From the NCBI GenBank assembly GCA_017592665.1, contig JAGFNW010000001.1, positions 857,458 through 921,457 on the forward strand: a DNA stretch of 64,000 nt, given 5' to 3'. Below the pieces are notes generated by a model, which made no database searches, was not told the origin of the DNA, and worked only from the letters and a program-made list of their open reading frames with translations. Shown here piece by piece: positions 25,407-36,124 of the stretch (positions are counted from its first letter, which is position 1; every line of letters begins with the position of its first letter). The stretch is from Streptosporangiaceae bacterium NEAU-GS5 (lineage in GTDB: Bacteria; Actinomycetota; Actinomycetes; Streptosporangiales; Streptosporangiaceae). The translations under genes were made by a program, and so were the position numbers.

Positions 25407-26822
25407 ATGGACGGCTTCATCGGCCGTGAGCGAGAGCTCACCAAGCTGAGCCGCCTGTTCCAGAAGGTGGAGTCCGGCGGCCGCATCGGCCGGCCCGGCC
25501 GGGCCCTCCTCCTGCGTGGCCGCCGGCGGGTCGGCAAATCGCGCCTGGCGGAGGAGTTCATCCGGCGCACCGGCGTTCCTCACCTGTTCTTCGCGGCCGA
25601 ACGGGAGACGCTCGCGGAGCAGTTGCAGAGGTTCCGTGCCGAGGCCGCCGCCTCAAACCTCCCCGGCGCCTCGGTCTTCGCCGAGACCGCGGCCGAATCC
25701 TGGAGCGCGGCGTTCCAGCTGCTGACTCTCGCCGTGCCCAAAGACAGTCCGAGCATCGTCGTGATGGACGAACTGCCCTACATGATCGCCGCGGACCCCT
25801 ATCTGGAGAGCAAGCTGCAACGCTGGTTCGACCGCGAGTTCTCCACGGTCCCGATGCTGCTCGTGCTGATCGGCTCGGATCTGTCCATGATGGAGGCGAT
25901 CAATCAATACGACCACCCCTTCTACATGCGGGCCGGTGAGATGGTGGTCGACTCGCTCAACCCGGCCGACGTCGCGAGTCACATCGGGCTGCCGGCCGCG
26001 GAAGCGGTGGACGCGCACCTGGTCACCGGTGGGCTACCCATGCTCTGCGAAGCGTGGGAGCCGGGCATGGGGCTCTGGGATTATCTGGAGGACGCGGTGA
26101 CGGACTCCACCTCGCCCATGGTGGTGAGCGGCGAGCGGGCCCTGGCCGCCGAGTTTCCGGCGGACGCGCACGCGCGTGTGCTCCTGCGAGCGGTCGGCAC
26201 CGGGCAGCGCACCTTCAGTTCGATCGCGAAGGCGACCGGCGGACTCCCGAACACCTCGATGAACCGCGCCCTCCAGCTTCTGATCGAGAAGCGCGTGCTC
26301 ATACCTGAACTTCCCATCTCCACGAAGGCCTCGCGTGAGATGAGATACCACCTCTCCGACGGTCACCTCCGGTTCTGGCTGTCGTTCATCGGGCCTAACC
26401 TGCAGCAGATCGAGCGTGGCCGAGGCGACCTCGTCCTCGATCGGATCAAGAAGTCATGGACGTCGTGGCGCGGCATGGCCGTAGAGCCACTGATCAGGGA
26501 GTCGCTACGGCGGATGGACGGGCTGCCGGAGGAGACGGGCGCGATCGGCGGCTATTGGACGCGGGCCAACGACGTTGAGATCGACATCGTCGGGGCCGAT
26601 CGGGAACCGATCGCGAAGAAGATCACCATGATCGGTTCCATCAAATGGCGCGAGGACAAGCCGTTCGACGGTCATGATCTGCGTGCCCTTGTGGCCCAGC
26701 AGTCGCGGGTGCCGGGGGCCGATACGGGGACGCCGTTGTATGCCGTGGCGCGGAGCGGGGCGACGGTCAGCGAAGGGATCACCGTCGTGGCGCCGGAGGA
26801 TCTGATCGCGGCCTGGCGCTGA
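25407..26822 (+). CDS. Archaeal-type AAA ATPase with winged helix and DUF234 nuclease-like tail
   Basis: A 471-residue protein of the ATPase/DUF234 family, role unknown. It begins FIGRERELTKL, has Walker A GRRRVGKS (38-45), Walker B SIVVMDELPY (near 120) and a GSDLSMME sensor region. A winged-helix segment follows (RTFSSIAKATGGLPNTSMNRALQLL), and the C-terminus is PD-(D/E)xK-like (NDVEIDIVG, then IGSIKW, with Ser where the classic motif has Glu). ATG 25407 has GGGAGG at seven-base spacing; the frame open upstream would run through a palindrome. The winged helix makes self-binding to the two upstream palindromes an attractive idea. Often considered stress- or element-associated, but evidence is thin. 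Confidence 0.78.
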   Translation: MDGFIGRERELTKLSRLFQKVESGGRIGRPGRALLLRGRRRVGKSRLAEEFIRRTGVPHLFFAAERETLAEQLQRFRAEAAASNLPGASVFAETAAESWSAAFQLLTLAVPKDSPSIVVMDELPYMIAADPYLESKLQRWFDREFSTVPMLLVLIGSDLSMMEAINQYDHPFYMRAGEMVVDSLNPADVASHIGLPAAEAVDAHLVTGGLPMLCEAWEPGMGLWDYLEDAVTDSTSPMVVSGERALAAEFPADAHARVLLRAVGTGQRTFSSIAKATGGLPNTSMNRALQLLIEKRVLIPELPISTKASREMRYHLSDGHLRFWLSFIGPNLQQIERGRGDLVLDRIKKSWTSWRGMAVEPLIRESLRRMDGLPEETGAIGGYWTRANDVEIDIVGADREPIAKKITMIGSIKWREDKPFDGHDLRALVAQQSRVPGADTGTPLYAVARSGATVSEGITVVAPEDLIAAWR

Positions 26823-26824
26823 AC

Positions 26825-27430
26825 TTAGGACAGAACGATGGCGAGGACGATCAGGACGAGGGTGGCGGCGATGGCGGCGAGCGCGCTCGGCGACCAAGTG
26901 ACGCGGGTCTCGCCGGTCGACTCGGCCTTGCGGCTCTCGGACAACTCATTGATCTGCTGGGCCACCCAGTCGGAGTGCGTGCGGCCGGCGAGGGCCTCGG
27001 CGGCGGCCTGCTCGGCCTTGGTCGGCTGCGGCTGCATCGACGGGTAGCGGCCACGCCGGGCGGGCCGTACGGAACCGCGCAGAGATCGGGCCCGGTCACG
27101 CGCGGTCGGCTGCGGAGTCCAGCAGCGCACGACCGTGTCGCCGCTGGTGATGGCGATCGCGTTGGAGACGTCGGCCTGGTCGACGGCATGCCAGGGGATG
27201 AAGGCGTTGCGGAGCGGGTTGCGCACCCACACGCCGTTCTGCCGGGTGATGGTGGCCGGGCGGAGCGCCAGCAGGAAGACCAGCAGGGTGATCGCGCCCA
27301 GCACGGCCCCCGCGATGAGCGCGGAGGGTATGCGGCCGTGCGCGATCAGATCCCAGGTGTTGTACGCCGCGAAGGCCATCCAGAGCCAGCCGAGGACCCA
27401 CGCCACCCGAGAGCGGTATGTCTGGTTCAC
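26825..27430 (-). CDS. PH-domain membrane protein
   Basis: A 201-residue protein with two N-terminal membrane helices ([18 protein letters not shown] and [20 protein letters not shown]), a small bacterial PH-like domain ([25 protein letters not shown]), a polar region and a C-terminal helix ([18 protein letters not shown]). Start GTG 27430 overlaps the adenosine deaminase stop as GTGA, so the two are translated together. Function unknown. It converges on the ATPase gene with only two bases between the stop codons. Confidence 0.7.
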   Translation of the reverse strand: MNQTYRSRVAWVLGWLWMAFAAYNTWDLIAHGRIPSALIAGAVLGAITLLVFLLALRPATITRQNGVWVRNPLRNAFIPWHAVDQADVSNAIAITSGDTVVRCWTPQPTARDRARSLRGSVRPARRGRYPSMQPQPTKAEQAAAEALAGRTHSDWVAQQINELSESRKAESTGETRVTWSPSALAAIAATLVLIVLAIVLS

Positions 27431-28503
27431 GCTCGCCACTTTAGCTGGGCGAATCCCGGCTTGATGACGCCGTTGATCAGGGCGAGCCGCTCGTCGAACG
27501 GGATGAAGGCCGACTTCATCGCGTTCACCGTGAACCACTGCAAGTCATCCCAGCCGTAGCCGAACGCGTCGACCAGCTTGGCGAACTCCTTCGACACGGT
27601 CGTGGCGCTCATCAGGCGGTTGTCGGTGTTGACGGTGACCCGGAAGTAGAGCCGGCGCAGCAGCCCGATCGGGTGGTCGGCGATCGACGCCGCCGCGCCC
27701 GTCTGCAGGTTGGAGGTCGGGCACATCTCCAGCGGGATCCGCTTGTCCCGGACATACGCCGCCAGCCTGCCGAGCTTCGGCTCGTCGCCGGAGACCGTGA
27801 TGTCGTCGATGATCCGCACGCCGTGGCCGAGCCGGTCGGCGCCGCACCACTGGATGGCCTGCCAGATCGACGGCAGCCCGAAGCCCTCTCCGGCGTGGAT
27901 CGTGAAGTGCGCGTTCTCCCGCTGGAGGTATTCGAACGCGTCGATGTGGCGCGTGGGCGGATAGCCGGCCTCGGCGCCGGCGATGTCGAAGCCCACCACT
28001 CCGACCTCGCGGTAGCGCACAGACAGCTCGGCGATCTCCATGGACCTGGCCTGGTGCCGCATCGCGGTCAGCAGCACGCCCACCCGGATCCCGCGGCCCT
28101 CGGAACCGAGCCGGAAGCCGTCGAGCACGGCCTGAACGACCTCGTCGAGCGAGAGCCGCTCGGAGGTGTGCAGCTCGGGGGCGAAGCGGACCTCGGCGTA
28201 GACGACGCCGTCGGCGGCCAGGTCTTCCGCGCACTCGGCGGCCGTCCGCACGAGCGCCTCTTTCGTCTGCATCACGCCCACGGTGTGCGCGAACGTCTCC
28301 AGATAGCGCTCCAGCGATCCCGAGTCGGCCGCCTCGTGGAACCACTCGGCGAGGTTGGCCGCGTCCGTGGACGGCAGCTTCTGGTATCCCGTCTCACGCG
28401 CCAGATCGATGATCGTCTGGGTGCGCAGGCCGCCGTCCAGATGGTCGTGCAGGAGCACTTTGGGGGCCTTGCGGATCTCCTCCAGGGTGGGCAGCTGAGT
28501 CAT
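27427..28503 (-). CDS. add: Adenosine deaminase
   Basis: Deaminates adenosine and deoxyadenosine to inosine forms, which the PNP encoded at 22918 can then split. The 358-residue product carries zinc ligands in HDHLDG (His19, His21), the catalytic HAGE, LGHG and NTDN (the second Asp of the usual NTDDP is replaced by Asn). Length is normal for the bacterial enzyme. ATG 28503 is preceded by AAAGGATGTCC. The PH-domain gene follows with a four-base overlap. Confidence 0.93.
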   Translation of the reverse strand: MTQLPTLEEIRKAPKVLLHDHLDGGLRTQTIIDLARETGYQKLPSTDAANLAEWFHEAADSGSLERYLETFAHTVGVMQTKEALVRTAAECAEDLAADGVVYAEVRFAPELHTSERLSLDEVVQAVLDGFRLGSEGRGIRVGVLLTAMRHQARSMEIAELSVRYREVGVVGFDIAGAEAGYPPTRHIDAFEYLQRENAHFTIHAGEGFGLPSIWQAIQWCGADRLGHGVRIIDDITVSGDEPKLGRLAAYVRDKRIPLEMCPTSNLQTGAAASIADHPIGLLRRLYFRVTVNTDNRLMSATTVSKEFAKLVDAFGYGWDDLQWFTVNAMKSAFIPFDERLALINGVIKPGFAQLKWRA

Positions 28504-28565
28504 CTGGACATCCTTTCACCAGTCCCCGACGGACGTCTCTGGCAAGAGTTGATGTCCAGTCTGAC

Positions 28566-29225
28566 TCAGTGCGCCACGTCGATCACAAGACGGGTGGGGC
28601 TGGACTGCTGGATGACGCGGAATCCGGCCTTGTGGTCGAGCGCGAGCCCGATGCTGACCACGCCCTCGAAGTCGCCGTTGTTGACGACCGCGATGACGTT
28701 GGGCAGCCGCGTCATGACCTTCTTGCCGCCCTTCCAGGTCGGCTCCCCCGACTCGTCGTGCGCGTTCGCCGGGGTGAGGGTGATCTGCAGGTACGCGCCG
28801 CCCTTGACGTTCACGGGGTCGCCCGAGCCGTCCTGGACGATCTGGGTCACCCAGCGGGCCTGATAGCCCGTGGGCGCGCCGTCGAGGTCGACGACCACGC
28901 GGTCGTAGCCCTCGTGCCCGGCGAAGCGCACGCCGGTGACCAGCGGCGGCGTGGCCGGGGAGCGTTCCACACGCACCTGCTTCACCTGGTCCGGCGGCGC
29001 GAGCTCGGACGGCCGGCTGGAGGCCGGCGGCGACACGGCCGGGGGCGACACGGCCGGGGGCGACACGGCAGGAGGCGACGGCGGCGCCGTGGGCTCCGAC
29101 GACGTGCCGGCCGCCGGCGCCGAGGACGACGGCGGCTCGGCGACCGGCCCCTGTGACGGCGACGAGCCACACGCGACGGCCGCGAAGAGTAATGGGAGGA
29201 CGGCGAATATCGGACGAGTCTTCAT
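28566..29225 (-). CDS. Lipoprotein with AMIN-like domain
   Basis: A 219-residue secreted lipoprotein. The signal peptide ends in lipobox AVAC (Cys near 19). A Pro/Ser-rich spacer with four P-P-A-V-S repeats follows, encoded by a 15-bp tandem repeat (about 29030-29085), then a beta-rich AMIN-like domain (VTGVRFAGHEGYDRVVVDLDG ... SPTRLVIDVAH). Such domains often bind cell-wall or other glycans. It is divergent from the sigma-factor gene, sharing a 118-base gap. The spacer length is likely to vary among strains. Confidence 0.72.
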   Translation of the reverse strand: MKTRPIFAVLPLLFAAVACGSSPSQGPVAEPPSSSAPAAGTSSEPTAPPSPPAVSPPAVSPPAVSPPASSRPSELAPPDQVKQVRVERSPATPPLVTGVRFAGHEGYDRVVVDLDGAPTGYQARWVTQIVQDGSGDPVNVKGGAYLQITLTPANAHDESGEPTWKGGKKVMTRLPNVIAVVNNGDFEGVVSIGLALDHKAGFRVIQQSSPTRLVIDVAH

Positions 29226-29343
29226 CTGGGTGCTTCTTCCATGGGATTTCCTGCCTCGTTAGATGCACGGATGTCGGCGCGGGTTCACACTGCAACAGTT
29301 CGGCCCATGGTGTGCGTCCTCGGGGTGAACGGGGAGGTGGAAT

Positions 29344-29859
29344 GTGACCGAGGACCAACGAGGTCCCGCGAACTTAACCGAGTTCGTCCGGGTCCGTGGC
29401 ACAGAACTGCGGCGCTACGGGTTCGTCCTGACCGGCGACCTCGACGAGGGCAACGACCTCGTCCAGGAGGCCCTGATCAGGCTCAGCGACGCCTGGCCGC
29501 GGGTCCGATCGAAGGACGATCCCGAGGGCTTCGTCCGCGTGACCATGGTGCGGCTGCACATCAGCAGGTGGCGAAGGCGAAGACGGGAGCGTCTCGTGGC
29601 CGTGGTCCCCGACACCGCGATCAGCGACGCGGACATCGAGCGGCTGAACGGCGATCCCGGCCTGTGGCGGATGCTCGCCACGCTCCCGCCACGACAGCGC
29701 GCGGTGCTGGTCCTGCGGTACTACGAGGACCTGGCCGACGAGGACATCGCCGGCCGGATCGGCGTGTCCCGCAACACCGTGCGCTCTCTCGCCGCGCGAG
29801 GCCTTGCCAAGCTTCGCACCCAAACCTTCGACGCCGTACATGACCTGGGGAGCGTGTGA
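29344..29859 (+). CDS. SigE-family RNA polymerase sigma factor
   Basis: A 171-residue ECF-like sigma factor: region 2 (TELRRYGFVLTGDLDEGNDLVQEALIRL ... WPRV), a basic linker (ISRWRRRRRERL) and region 4 (LPPRQRAVLVLRYYEDLADEDIAGRIGVSRNTVRSLAARGLAKL), with the HTH near the C-terminus. GTG 29344 has GGGAGG at good spacing. Its stop overlaps the next start (TGATG), so the downstream membrane protein is its probable regulator. Target promoters are unknown. Confidence 0.88.
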   Translation: MTEDQRGPANLTEFVRVRGTELRRYGFVLTGDLDEGNDLVQEALIRLSDAWPRVRSKDDPEGFVRVTMVRLHISRWRRRRRERLVAVVPDTAISDADIERLNGDPGLWRMLATLPPRQRAVLVLRYYEDLADEDIAGRIGVSRNTVRSLAARGLAKLRTQTFDAVHDLGSV

Positions 29860-31199
29860 TGCCCGAGCTGCCGGAAACCCTGGAAGATCGGCTGGCCCGG
29901 ACCATGCGCGCCGCGGCCGGCCTCGTGCCCGACGAGAACCAGGTCGAGGACCTGGTGCCCGGCCTTGCGCGCCGCAGGTCCCGGCGGGCCCGGCAGCGCG
30001 TGCACACGCTGCTTGCCGCGGCGGCCGTGCTCCTCGCGCTCGCCGCCACGTCGTTCGCCGCCGTACGGCTGGCCGCCCGTCCGACGGTCGCGGACCAGCC
30101 GATCCAGATCGAGGACGCCGGACCCATCTCGAATGTCTGGCCGCTGGCAGTGGTCCCCACCCCGGAACGCTCCTCCGACGGCCTCACGTACGAGCCGTGG
30201 GCCGCGCTCGACGCGTCCCACATCCTGCTGGCGGCGGCGCCGGCCGGAAAGGATGCCTTCCCGGTCAGGTTCGACGTCTACGACACCTCGTCGAAGACCA
30301 TCGCGCCCCTCACGGACCTGCCGCGTACGACAGGCCTGGAGAGACAAACGCTGATGTACGCCGAGGGCGACGAGGCGCACGTCATCTGGGAAGTCCTGGC
30401 CATAGGGACCGGCCCGTCCAAGGTATCCGAGCTGTGGACGATCCCACGGTCGGGCGGATCGGCGACCCTGCTGCACAGCTTCCGCGCCAACGACAAGGAT
30501 CAAGCCCACTTCTTCTACCACCTCAACGGCGACACGGTCGAATGGATGGGCGGGGATCCGGTCCGCAGCCCGATGGACAGCCTGTATCGGCTGCCCGTCA
30601 CCGGCGGAACTCCTGAGCGCGTGCCCAGCCCTGCCGGGAGCCTCAACTTCGGCATTCCGCTGACGCCCTGGCCGTGGGTCCAGATAGCGCCTGGATACTT
30701 CGTCGCGGACACCTCGCCCAGCGACGGCCCGGCTCCCTCGGTGACCGCCGGCGTCTCGGACAGCGGCGGCGAGACACCTGGGGAACGTCCCGAACAGGTC
30801 GACGCACCGACCAGCCTGGTCAACGTCCTCACCGGACAGACCATCCCCGTGCGGCCCGCGAAGGACGTGGCGTCCCTCTACTGCGACCTGCACTGGTGTG
30901 GAGGTATCACGAAGTCCGGCCGACCGCTCATCCAGCATCCGGACGGCAGCGGATATCAGGTGTTGCCGGACACCGGCTACAGGTCGTGGGTGATCCTGGA
31001 CAGGTTCGTGGCCCTCGCACACCACCCCAAGGACGGGTCGGCGCTCCGCCCGTACCAGCTGCTCGACCTGCGCACCGGGCGCATGGTGTCCTTCGAGGCC
31101 GAGTCCATCGAGCCGATCAGCTACACCCACCTCTCCAAGTGGCGAGGTGAAGCCCCGGACCATCGATGGTGGGTGCTGAACTACAAGGCGACCGAATGA
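29859..31199 (+). CDS. Single-pass membrane protein, putative anti-sigma partner
   Basis: A 446-residue protein: a short cytoplasmic N-terminus (MPELPETLEDRLARTMRAAAG), a basic stretch RRRSRRARQR, one membrane helix (about 48-70) and a large outer domain with repeated W/D-rich strands suggesting a beta-propeller (for example LPVTGGTPERVP, LVNVLTGQTIPVRP, QLLDLRTGRMVSFE). Coupling to the sigma gene and topology fit a membrane anti-sigma or signal-sensing protein, but no zinc-binding anti-sigma motif is visible. ATG 29859 is preferred over the GTG one codon earlier. Confidence 0.65.
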   Translation: MPELPETLEDRLARTMRAAAGLVPDENQVEDLVPGLARRRSRRARQRVHTLLAAAAVLLALAATSFAAVRLAARPTVADQPIQIEDAGPISNVWPLAVVPTPERSSDGLTYEPWAALDASHILLAAAPAGKDAFPVRFDVYDTSSKTIAPLTDLPRTTGLERQTLMYAEGDEAHVIWEVLAIGTGPSKVSELWTIPRSGGSATLLHSFRANDKDQAHFFYHLNGDTVEWMGGDPVRSPMDSLYRLPVTGGTPERVPSPAGSLNFGIPLTPWPWVQIAPGYFVADTSPSDGPAPSVTAGVSDSGGETPGERPEQVDAPTSLVNVLTGQTIPVRPAKDVASLYCDLHWCGGITKSGRPLIQHPDGSGYQVLPDTGYRSWVILDRFVALAHHPKDGSALRPYQLLDLRTGRMVSFEAESIEPISYTHLSKWRGEAPDHRWWVLNYKATE

Positions 31200-31214
31200 T
31201 CGGATAGCGGAGAA

Positions 31215-31245
31215 GCCCCCTGCGCGAGCGAGCTGCGCAGGGGGC
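31215..31245. terminator. Bidirectional rho-independent terminator
   Basis: GCCCCCTGCGC (31215-31225) pairs with GCGCAGGGGGC (31235-31245) around a 9-base loop, followed by CGTTT on the plus strand. It lies between the convergent membrane-protein and MFS genes, 16 bases from each stop codon, and can serve both. Confidence 0.75.
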
Positions 31246-31260
31246 CGTTTCCGGTGGGCG

Positions 31261-32658
31261 TCAGACGGTTTCGAGCACCTCCTGGCCGACGGGAACGTCG
31301 GCCCGGCGAGACTTGAGCACGAGACCGGTGACAGCGACGCCCAGGGCGATGAGGGCGGTGACCACGGAGACGATCACCGCCGAACGGACGGAGCCGATGG
31401 TGAGCGGGCCGCCGCCGGAGGTGACGACCGCCGTCGAGATGGCCAGCATGACCGCCCCGCCGACCTGGAAGGCCGTGTTGACAAGGCCTGAGGCCAGGCC
31501 CTGCTCGTCGTCGCGGACGCCCTGGGTGGCCTGGATGTTGAGGGACGGGAACGACAGCGCGAAGCCGCCGCCGAGCAGGAGCATGGCCGGGAGGTAGAGC
31601 CACAGGTTGGCCTGCGGCCCCAATCCAAGCCAGAGCAGGTAGCCGCCGAGCAGCGAGGCCGAGCCGATCGTGATGAGGCGGGCCGTGCCGTAGCGGTCGA
31701 CCACGCGGCTGATCCTCGTGGCCGACAGCGCCACCAGCAGGCCGGCCGGGAAGAAGATCAGCGCGGTCTGCAGCGGCGACCAGCCGAGCATGTTCTGGAA
31801 GTACTGCATGAGCACGAACTGAAGGCCCACGTACGACCCGAACAGGGCCACCGCGCCGAGATTGGCCCGCACGAGCGGGCCCGACCGGAGGATGCCGAGG
31901 CGTACGAGGGGATGCCGGGTCCGCAGTTCGACCACGATGAAGGCGGCCAGCAGGGCGGCGGCCGCGGCCAGAGTGAGCACGGTGCGCAGGCCGGACGCCT
32001 GCGGCGCCTGGACGACGCCGAAGACCAGCAGCAGCATGGCCCCGGTGATGGTGACGGCCCCCGCGATGTCGTAACCACCGCCTTCCGGCACATGCTGGGT
32101 GCGCGGCAGCAGCCGCCATCCGGCGATCAGGGCGGCGATGGCGATCGGCACCGGCATGAGGAACGTCCAGCGCCAGCCGATCTCGGTGAGCAGGCCGCTG
32201 AGCACCAGCCCCAGCGAGAATCCGCTGGCCCCGCAGGCGGTGTAGATGCTGAGCGCCCGGTTGCGCGCCGGGCCCTCTTCGAAGGTCGTGGTGATGATCG
32301 ACAGGCTGGCCGGTGCGGTGAACGCCGCGCTGACTCCCTTGATGAACCGCGCGGCGATGAGCAGGCTCCCGTTGCTCATCAGACCGCCCAGCAGGGATGC
32401 CACGGCGAAGACGGCGAGCGCGGCCAGGAAGACCTTGCGCCGCCCGAGCAGGTCGGCGGCGCGTCCGCCGAGCAGCAGCAGGCCGCCGTAGCCGAGCACG
32501 TAGCCGCTGACCACCCATTGCAGGGAGGACGTGGCCATGCCCAAATCCGCCTGAATGGACGGCAGCGCGATCGCCACCATCGATACGTCGAGTGCGTCGA
32601 GGAACAGGGCCGCGCAGAGGACGACAAGCGCAGCCCACAGCCTCTTGGAGGGGATCAT
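31261..32658 (-). CDS. MFS drug-efflux transporter (DHA2/EmrB-QacA type)
   Basis: A 465-residue proton-coupled exporter with about 14 membrane helices. Motif A is present as GGRAADLLGRRK and the antiporter motif C region as SGFSLGLVLSG; the N-terminus FLDALDVSMVAIALPSIQ is the DHA2 signature. ATG 32658 starts just before helix 1; the longer frame from 32775 would run through the operator region. It is divergent from a MarR repressor gene, the usual arrangement for inducible efflux. The substrate is not predictable. Confidence 0.9.
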   Translation of the reverse strand: MIPSKRLWAALVVLCAALFLDALDVSMVAIALPSIQADLGMATSSLQWVVSGYVLGYGGLLLLGGRAADLLGRRKVFLAALAVFAVASLLGGLMSNGSLLIAARFIKGVSAAFTAPASLSIITTTFEEGPARNRALSIYTACGASGFSLGLVLSGLLTEIGWRWTFLMPVPIAIAALIAGWRLLPRTQHVPEGGGYDIAGAVTITGAMLLLVFGVVQAPQASGLRTVLTLAAAAALLAAFIVVELRTRHPLVRLGILRSGPLVRANLGAVALFGSYVGLQFVLMQYFQNMLGWSPLQTALIFFPAGLLVALSATRISRVVDRYGTARLITIGSASLLGGYLLWLGLGPQANLWLYLPAMLLLGGGFALSFPSLNIQATQGVRDDEQGLASGLVNTAFQVGGAVMLAISTAVVTSGGGPLTIGSVRSAVIVSVVTALIALGVAVTGLVLKSRRADVPVGQEVLETV

Positions 32659-32744
32659 GACGTGCAATTTACATGCACGCGCAATCAATGCACAAGCATT
32701 TAATGTGTTTGCATGAAACTCGCCATCATGGTAAGGTCCGCGGC
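32659..32744. promoter_or_regulatory. Divergent MarR/MFS promoter with TGCA-type operators
   Basis: The 86-base gap is AT-rich and contains several TGCA(T) half-sites: TGCAATTTACATGCA (near 32664), ATGCACAAGCATT (near 32690) and TTTGCATGA (near 32709). ATGCA and TGCAT pair as arms of a 27-bp imperfect palindrome. These are plausible sites for the adjacent MarR protein, which would repress both genes. Confidence 0.55.
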
Positions 32745-33143
32745 ATGAGCACGACCGGCGTGGCCGCGGATCCAAAACAGATGTGGCGCGACCTGCTGGC
32801 CCGGCACGCCGACGTCTCCTGCGCGCTGGAAAGAGAGCTGGGCGAAAAGCACGACCTCGGGCTGAGCGAGTTCGAGGTGCTCGACCGCATGGCCGAGAGC
32901 CACCCCGACTGCCGGGATCCCGGCGGCAAGTTCCGGGTGCAGGAGCTGGCCGAGCAGGTGCACCTGAGCCAGAGCGCGCTGTCCCGGCTGATCGCGCGGC
33001 TGGAGAGGATGGGCCTGGTGGAGCGGGCCATGTGCGACTTCGACCGCCGCGGCGTCTTCGTGGTGCTGACCGGCGAAGGCCGCCGCCGCCACGCGGAGGC
33101 CTCCCCCACTCACCAGGCGGTGCTGGCGCAGAAGCTGGGCTGA
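32745..33143 (+). CDS. MarR-family transcriptional regulator
   Basis: A 132-residue winged-helix repressor. The recognition region reads FRVQELAEQVHLSQSALSRLIARLERMGLVERAMCDFDRRGVFVVLTGEG, with the wing carrying the conserved DxRG (as FDRRG). It likely controls the divergent MFS pump by ligand-relieved repression. ATG 32745 has GGTAAGG upstream. Cys residues at CALERE, CRDPG and MCDFD could give redox sensing, which is speculative. Confidence 0.88.
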   Translation: MSTTGVAADPKQMWRDLLARHADVSCALERELGEKHDLGLSEFEVLDRMAESHPDCRDPGGKFRVQELAEQVHLSQSALSRLIARLERMGLVERAMCDFDRRGVFVVLTGEGRRRHAEASPTHQAVLAQKLG

Positions 33144-33171
33144 ACGGCGACGCCCGCGCATCGCGGCCGAG

Positions 33172-34463
<1,292 letters not shown>

Positions 34464-34467
<4 letters not shown>

Positions 34468-34856
34468 CCGGCCCTCCCCAGGTCATCGGGGCCGAAGGCG
34501 TACGGCAGCAGCTCGGCCATCGGCTTCGGCCCGTCCGGCGTCTCGATCAGCAACTCGGCGCCGCCCTGCTCGAACAGCAGCTGACGGCAGCGCCCGCACG
34601 GCATCAGGACTTCACCGTGCCCGTCGACGCAGGTGAGCGCGACCAGCCGGCCACCACCCGACATGTGCAGCGCCGACACGAGGCCGCACTCGGCGCACAG
34701 CGCGAGCCCGTAGGAGGCGTTCTCCACGTTGCATCCGGAGACCACACGTCCGTCGTCCACCAGCCCCGCCGCCCCCACGGGGAACTTCGAATACGGAGCG
34801 TACGCGTGCGCCATCGCCTCCACGGCGGTCGCGCGGAGCATGTCCCAGTCGATCAT
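34464..34856 (-). CDS. cdd: Cytidine deaminase
   Basis: Zinc enzyme converting cytidine and deoxycytidine to uridine forms. The 130-residue product has the catalytic CAEC (in GLALCAECGLVS, with Glu as proton shuttle) and zinc cysteines in PCGRCRQ, plus the substrate loop NVENASYG. ATG 34856 overlaps the permease stop as ATGA; the upstream extension of the open frame is a shadow of the permease gene. It produces the substrate for thymidine/uridine phosphorylase encoded next. Confidence 0.95.
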
Positions 34857-36124
34857 CCAGCGTGTCCCCGTCGATACGGAATTCCGTCGGCCGCCGGCAT
34901 CCGGAGCCGCTGCGACGCCAGCGACAGTACCAGCAGGGTTGTGATGTGCGGCGTTACCGAGGTGAACTGCTCGGGAACCGTGTCGGTCAGCAGGAACCAC
35001 GCCAGGACGAGCGCCGCGACCACGAACGTGATCACCGCGGCTCGGATGCGCTCCTGCCGTACCAGCTGGTAGACCGCGACGAGGGCGAGCAGCATGGCCA
35101 CGACCAGCAGCAGGGCGTGGACGGAGACGCCGCCCTGGCGCAGCTGCAGCGCGTCGGTGTAGCCGAACAGCGCCGCCCCGGCGGCCAGCCCGCCCGGCCG
35201 CCAGTTACCGAAGATCATGGCCGCCAGGCCGATGAAGCCACGGCCGCCCGTCTGACCATCTCGGTAGAGCTGGGAGGCCACGATCGACAGGAACGCGCCG
35301 CCGAGCCCGGCAAGGCCGCCCGACACCACGACCGCGATCCACTTGTACAGATAGACGTTGACGCCCAGCGACTCGGCCGCGACCGGCCGCTCGCCGCACG
35401 ACCTGATCCGGAGCCCGAAGGCCGTACGCCAGAGGAGGTAGAAGGTCAGCGGCACGAGCAGGACGGCGAGGATGGTGAACCACGACACGTTCTGGGTGAG
35501 ACCGCTGATCAGCCCGGCCAGGTCGGAGACGAAGAACCAGTGCTTCGACTCGATGGTCTTCAGCGGATCGCCGATCCCCGGGATGCTCGCCGTGCCCATG
35601 GCGGGGATGCGCGGCGACTGCTTGGCGCCGCCGCCCTTCATCCCCTCGAAGACGAGCTTCGACAGATATTCGGTGACGCCGAGGCCCACGATGTTGATGG
35701 CCACGCCGGAGATGATGTGGTCGACGCCGAACGTGACGGTCGCCACAGCGTGGATCACGCCGCCGAGCGCGCCGCCGATGGCGCCCGCGATCACGCCCGC
35801 CCAGGGGCTGCCGAACTGCAGCGCCCCCCACGCGCCGAACCACGTGCCGAGGATCATCATGCCTTCGAGGCCGATGTTGACCACGCCCGAGCGCTCGGAC
35901 CAAAGGCCGCCGAGTCCCGCCAGGCCGATCGGCACCGCCAGGCCGAGCGCGGCGCTGAACGTGCCGGCCGAGGTGATGTCGTTGGCTCCGCTGACCACAC
36001 GCGCGATGGCCAGCAGCAGAAGCAGGCCGAGCAGCCCGAGCAGCAGGATCGACGGGGTCATCTTGAACCGTGGCTTGGCCGGGGCTTCGAGCGGCTGCCC
36101 GACGGAGAGGCCGGCGGCGCTCAT
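34853..36124 (-). CDS. ABC transporter permease, nucleoside (BMP-type) system
   Basis: A 423-residue integral membrane permease of the BPD_transp_2 family with about ten helices; the conserved core GLWSERSGVVNIGLEGMMILG and GVDHIISGVAINIVGLG matches the second permease of purine/nucleoside importers. Both ends overlap neighbours by four bases (ATGA). An extra C-terminal helix pair (AAVITFVVAALVLAWFLL) follows the usual core. Pairs with the permease encoded upstream. Confidence 0.9.
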   Translation of the reverse strand: MSAAGLSVGQPLEAPAKPRFKMTPSILLLGLLGLLLLLAIARVVSGANDITSAGTFSAALGLAVPIGLAGLGGLWSERSGVVNIGLEGMMILGTWFGAWGALQFGSPWAGVIAGAIGGALGGVIHAVATVTFGVDHIISGVAINIVGLGVTEYLSKLVFEGMKGGGAKQSPRIPAMGTASIPGIGDPLKTIESKHWFFVSDLAGLISGLTQNVSWFTILAVLLVPLTFYLLWRTAFGLRIRSCGERPVAAESLGVNVYLYKWIAVVVSGGLAGLGGAFLSIVASQLYRDGQTGGRGFIGLAAMIFGNWRPGGLAAGAALFGYTDALQLRQGGVSVHALLLVVAMLLALVAVYQLVRQERIRAAVITFVVAALVLAWFLLTDTVPEQFTSVTPHITTLLVLSLASQRLRMPAADGIPYRRGHAG

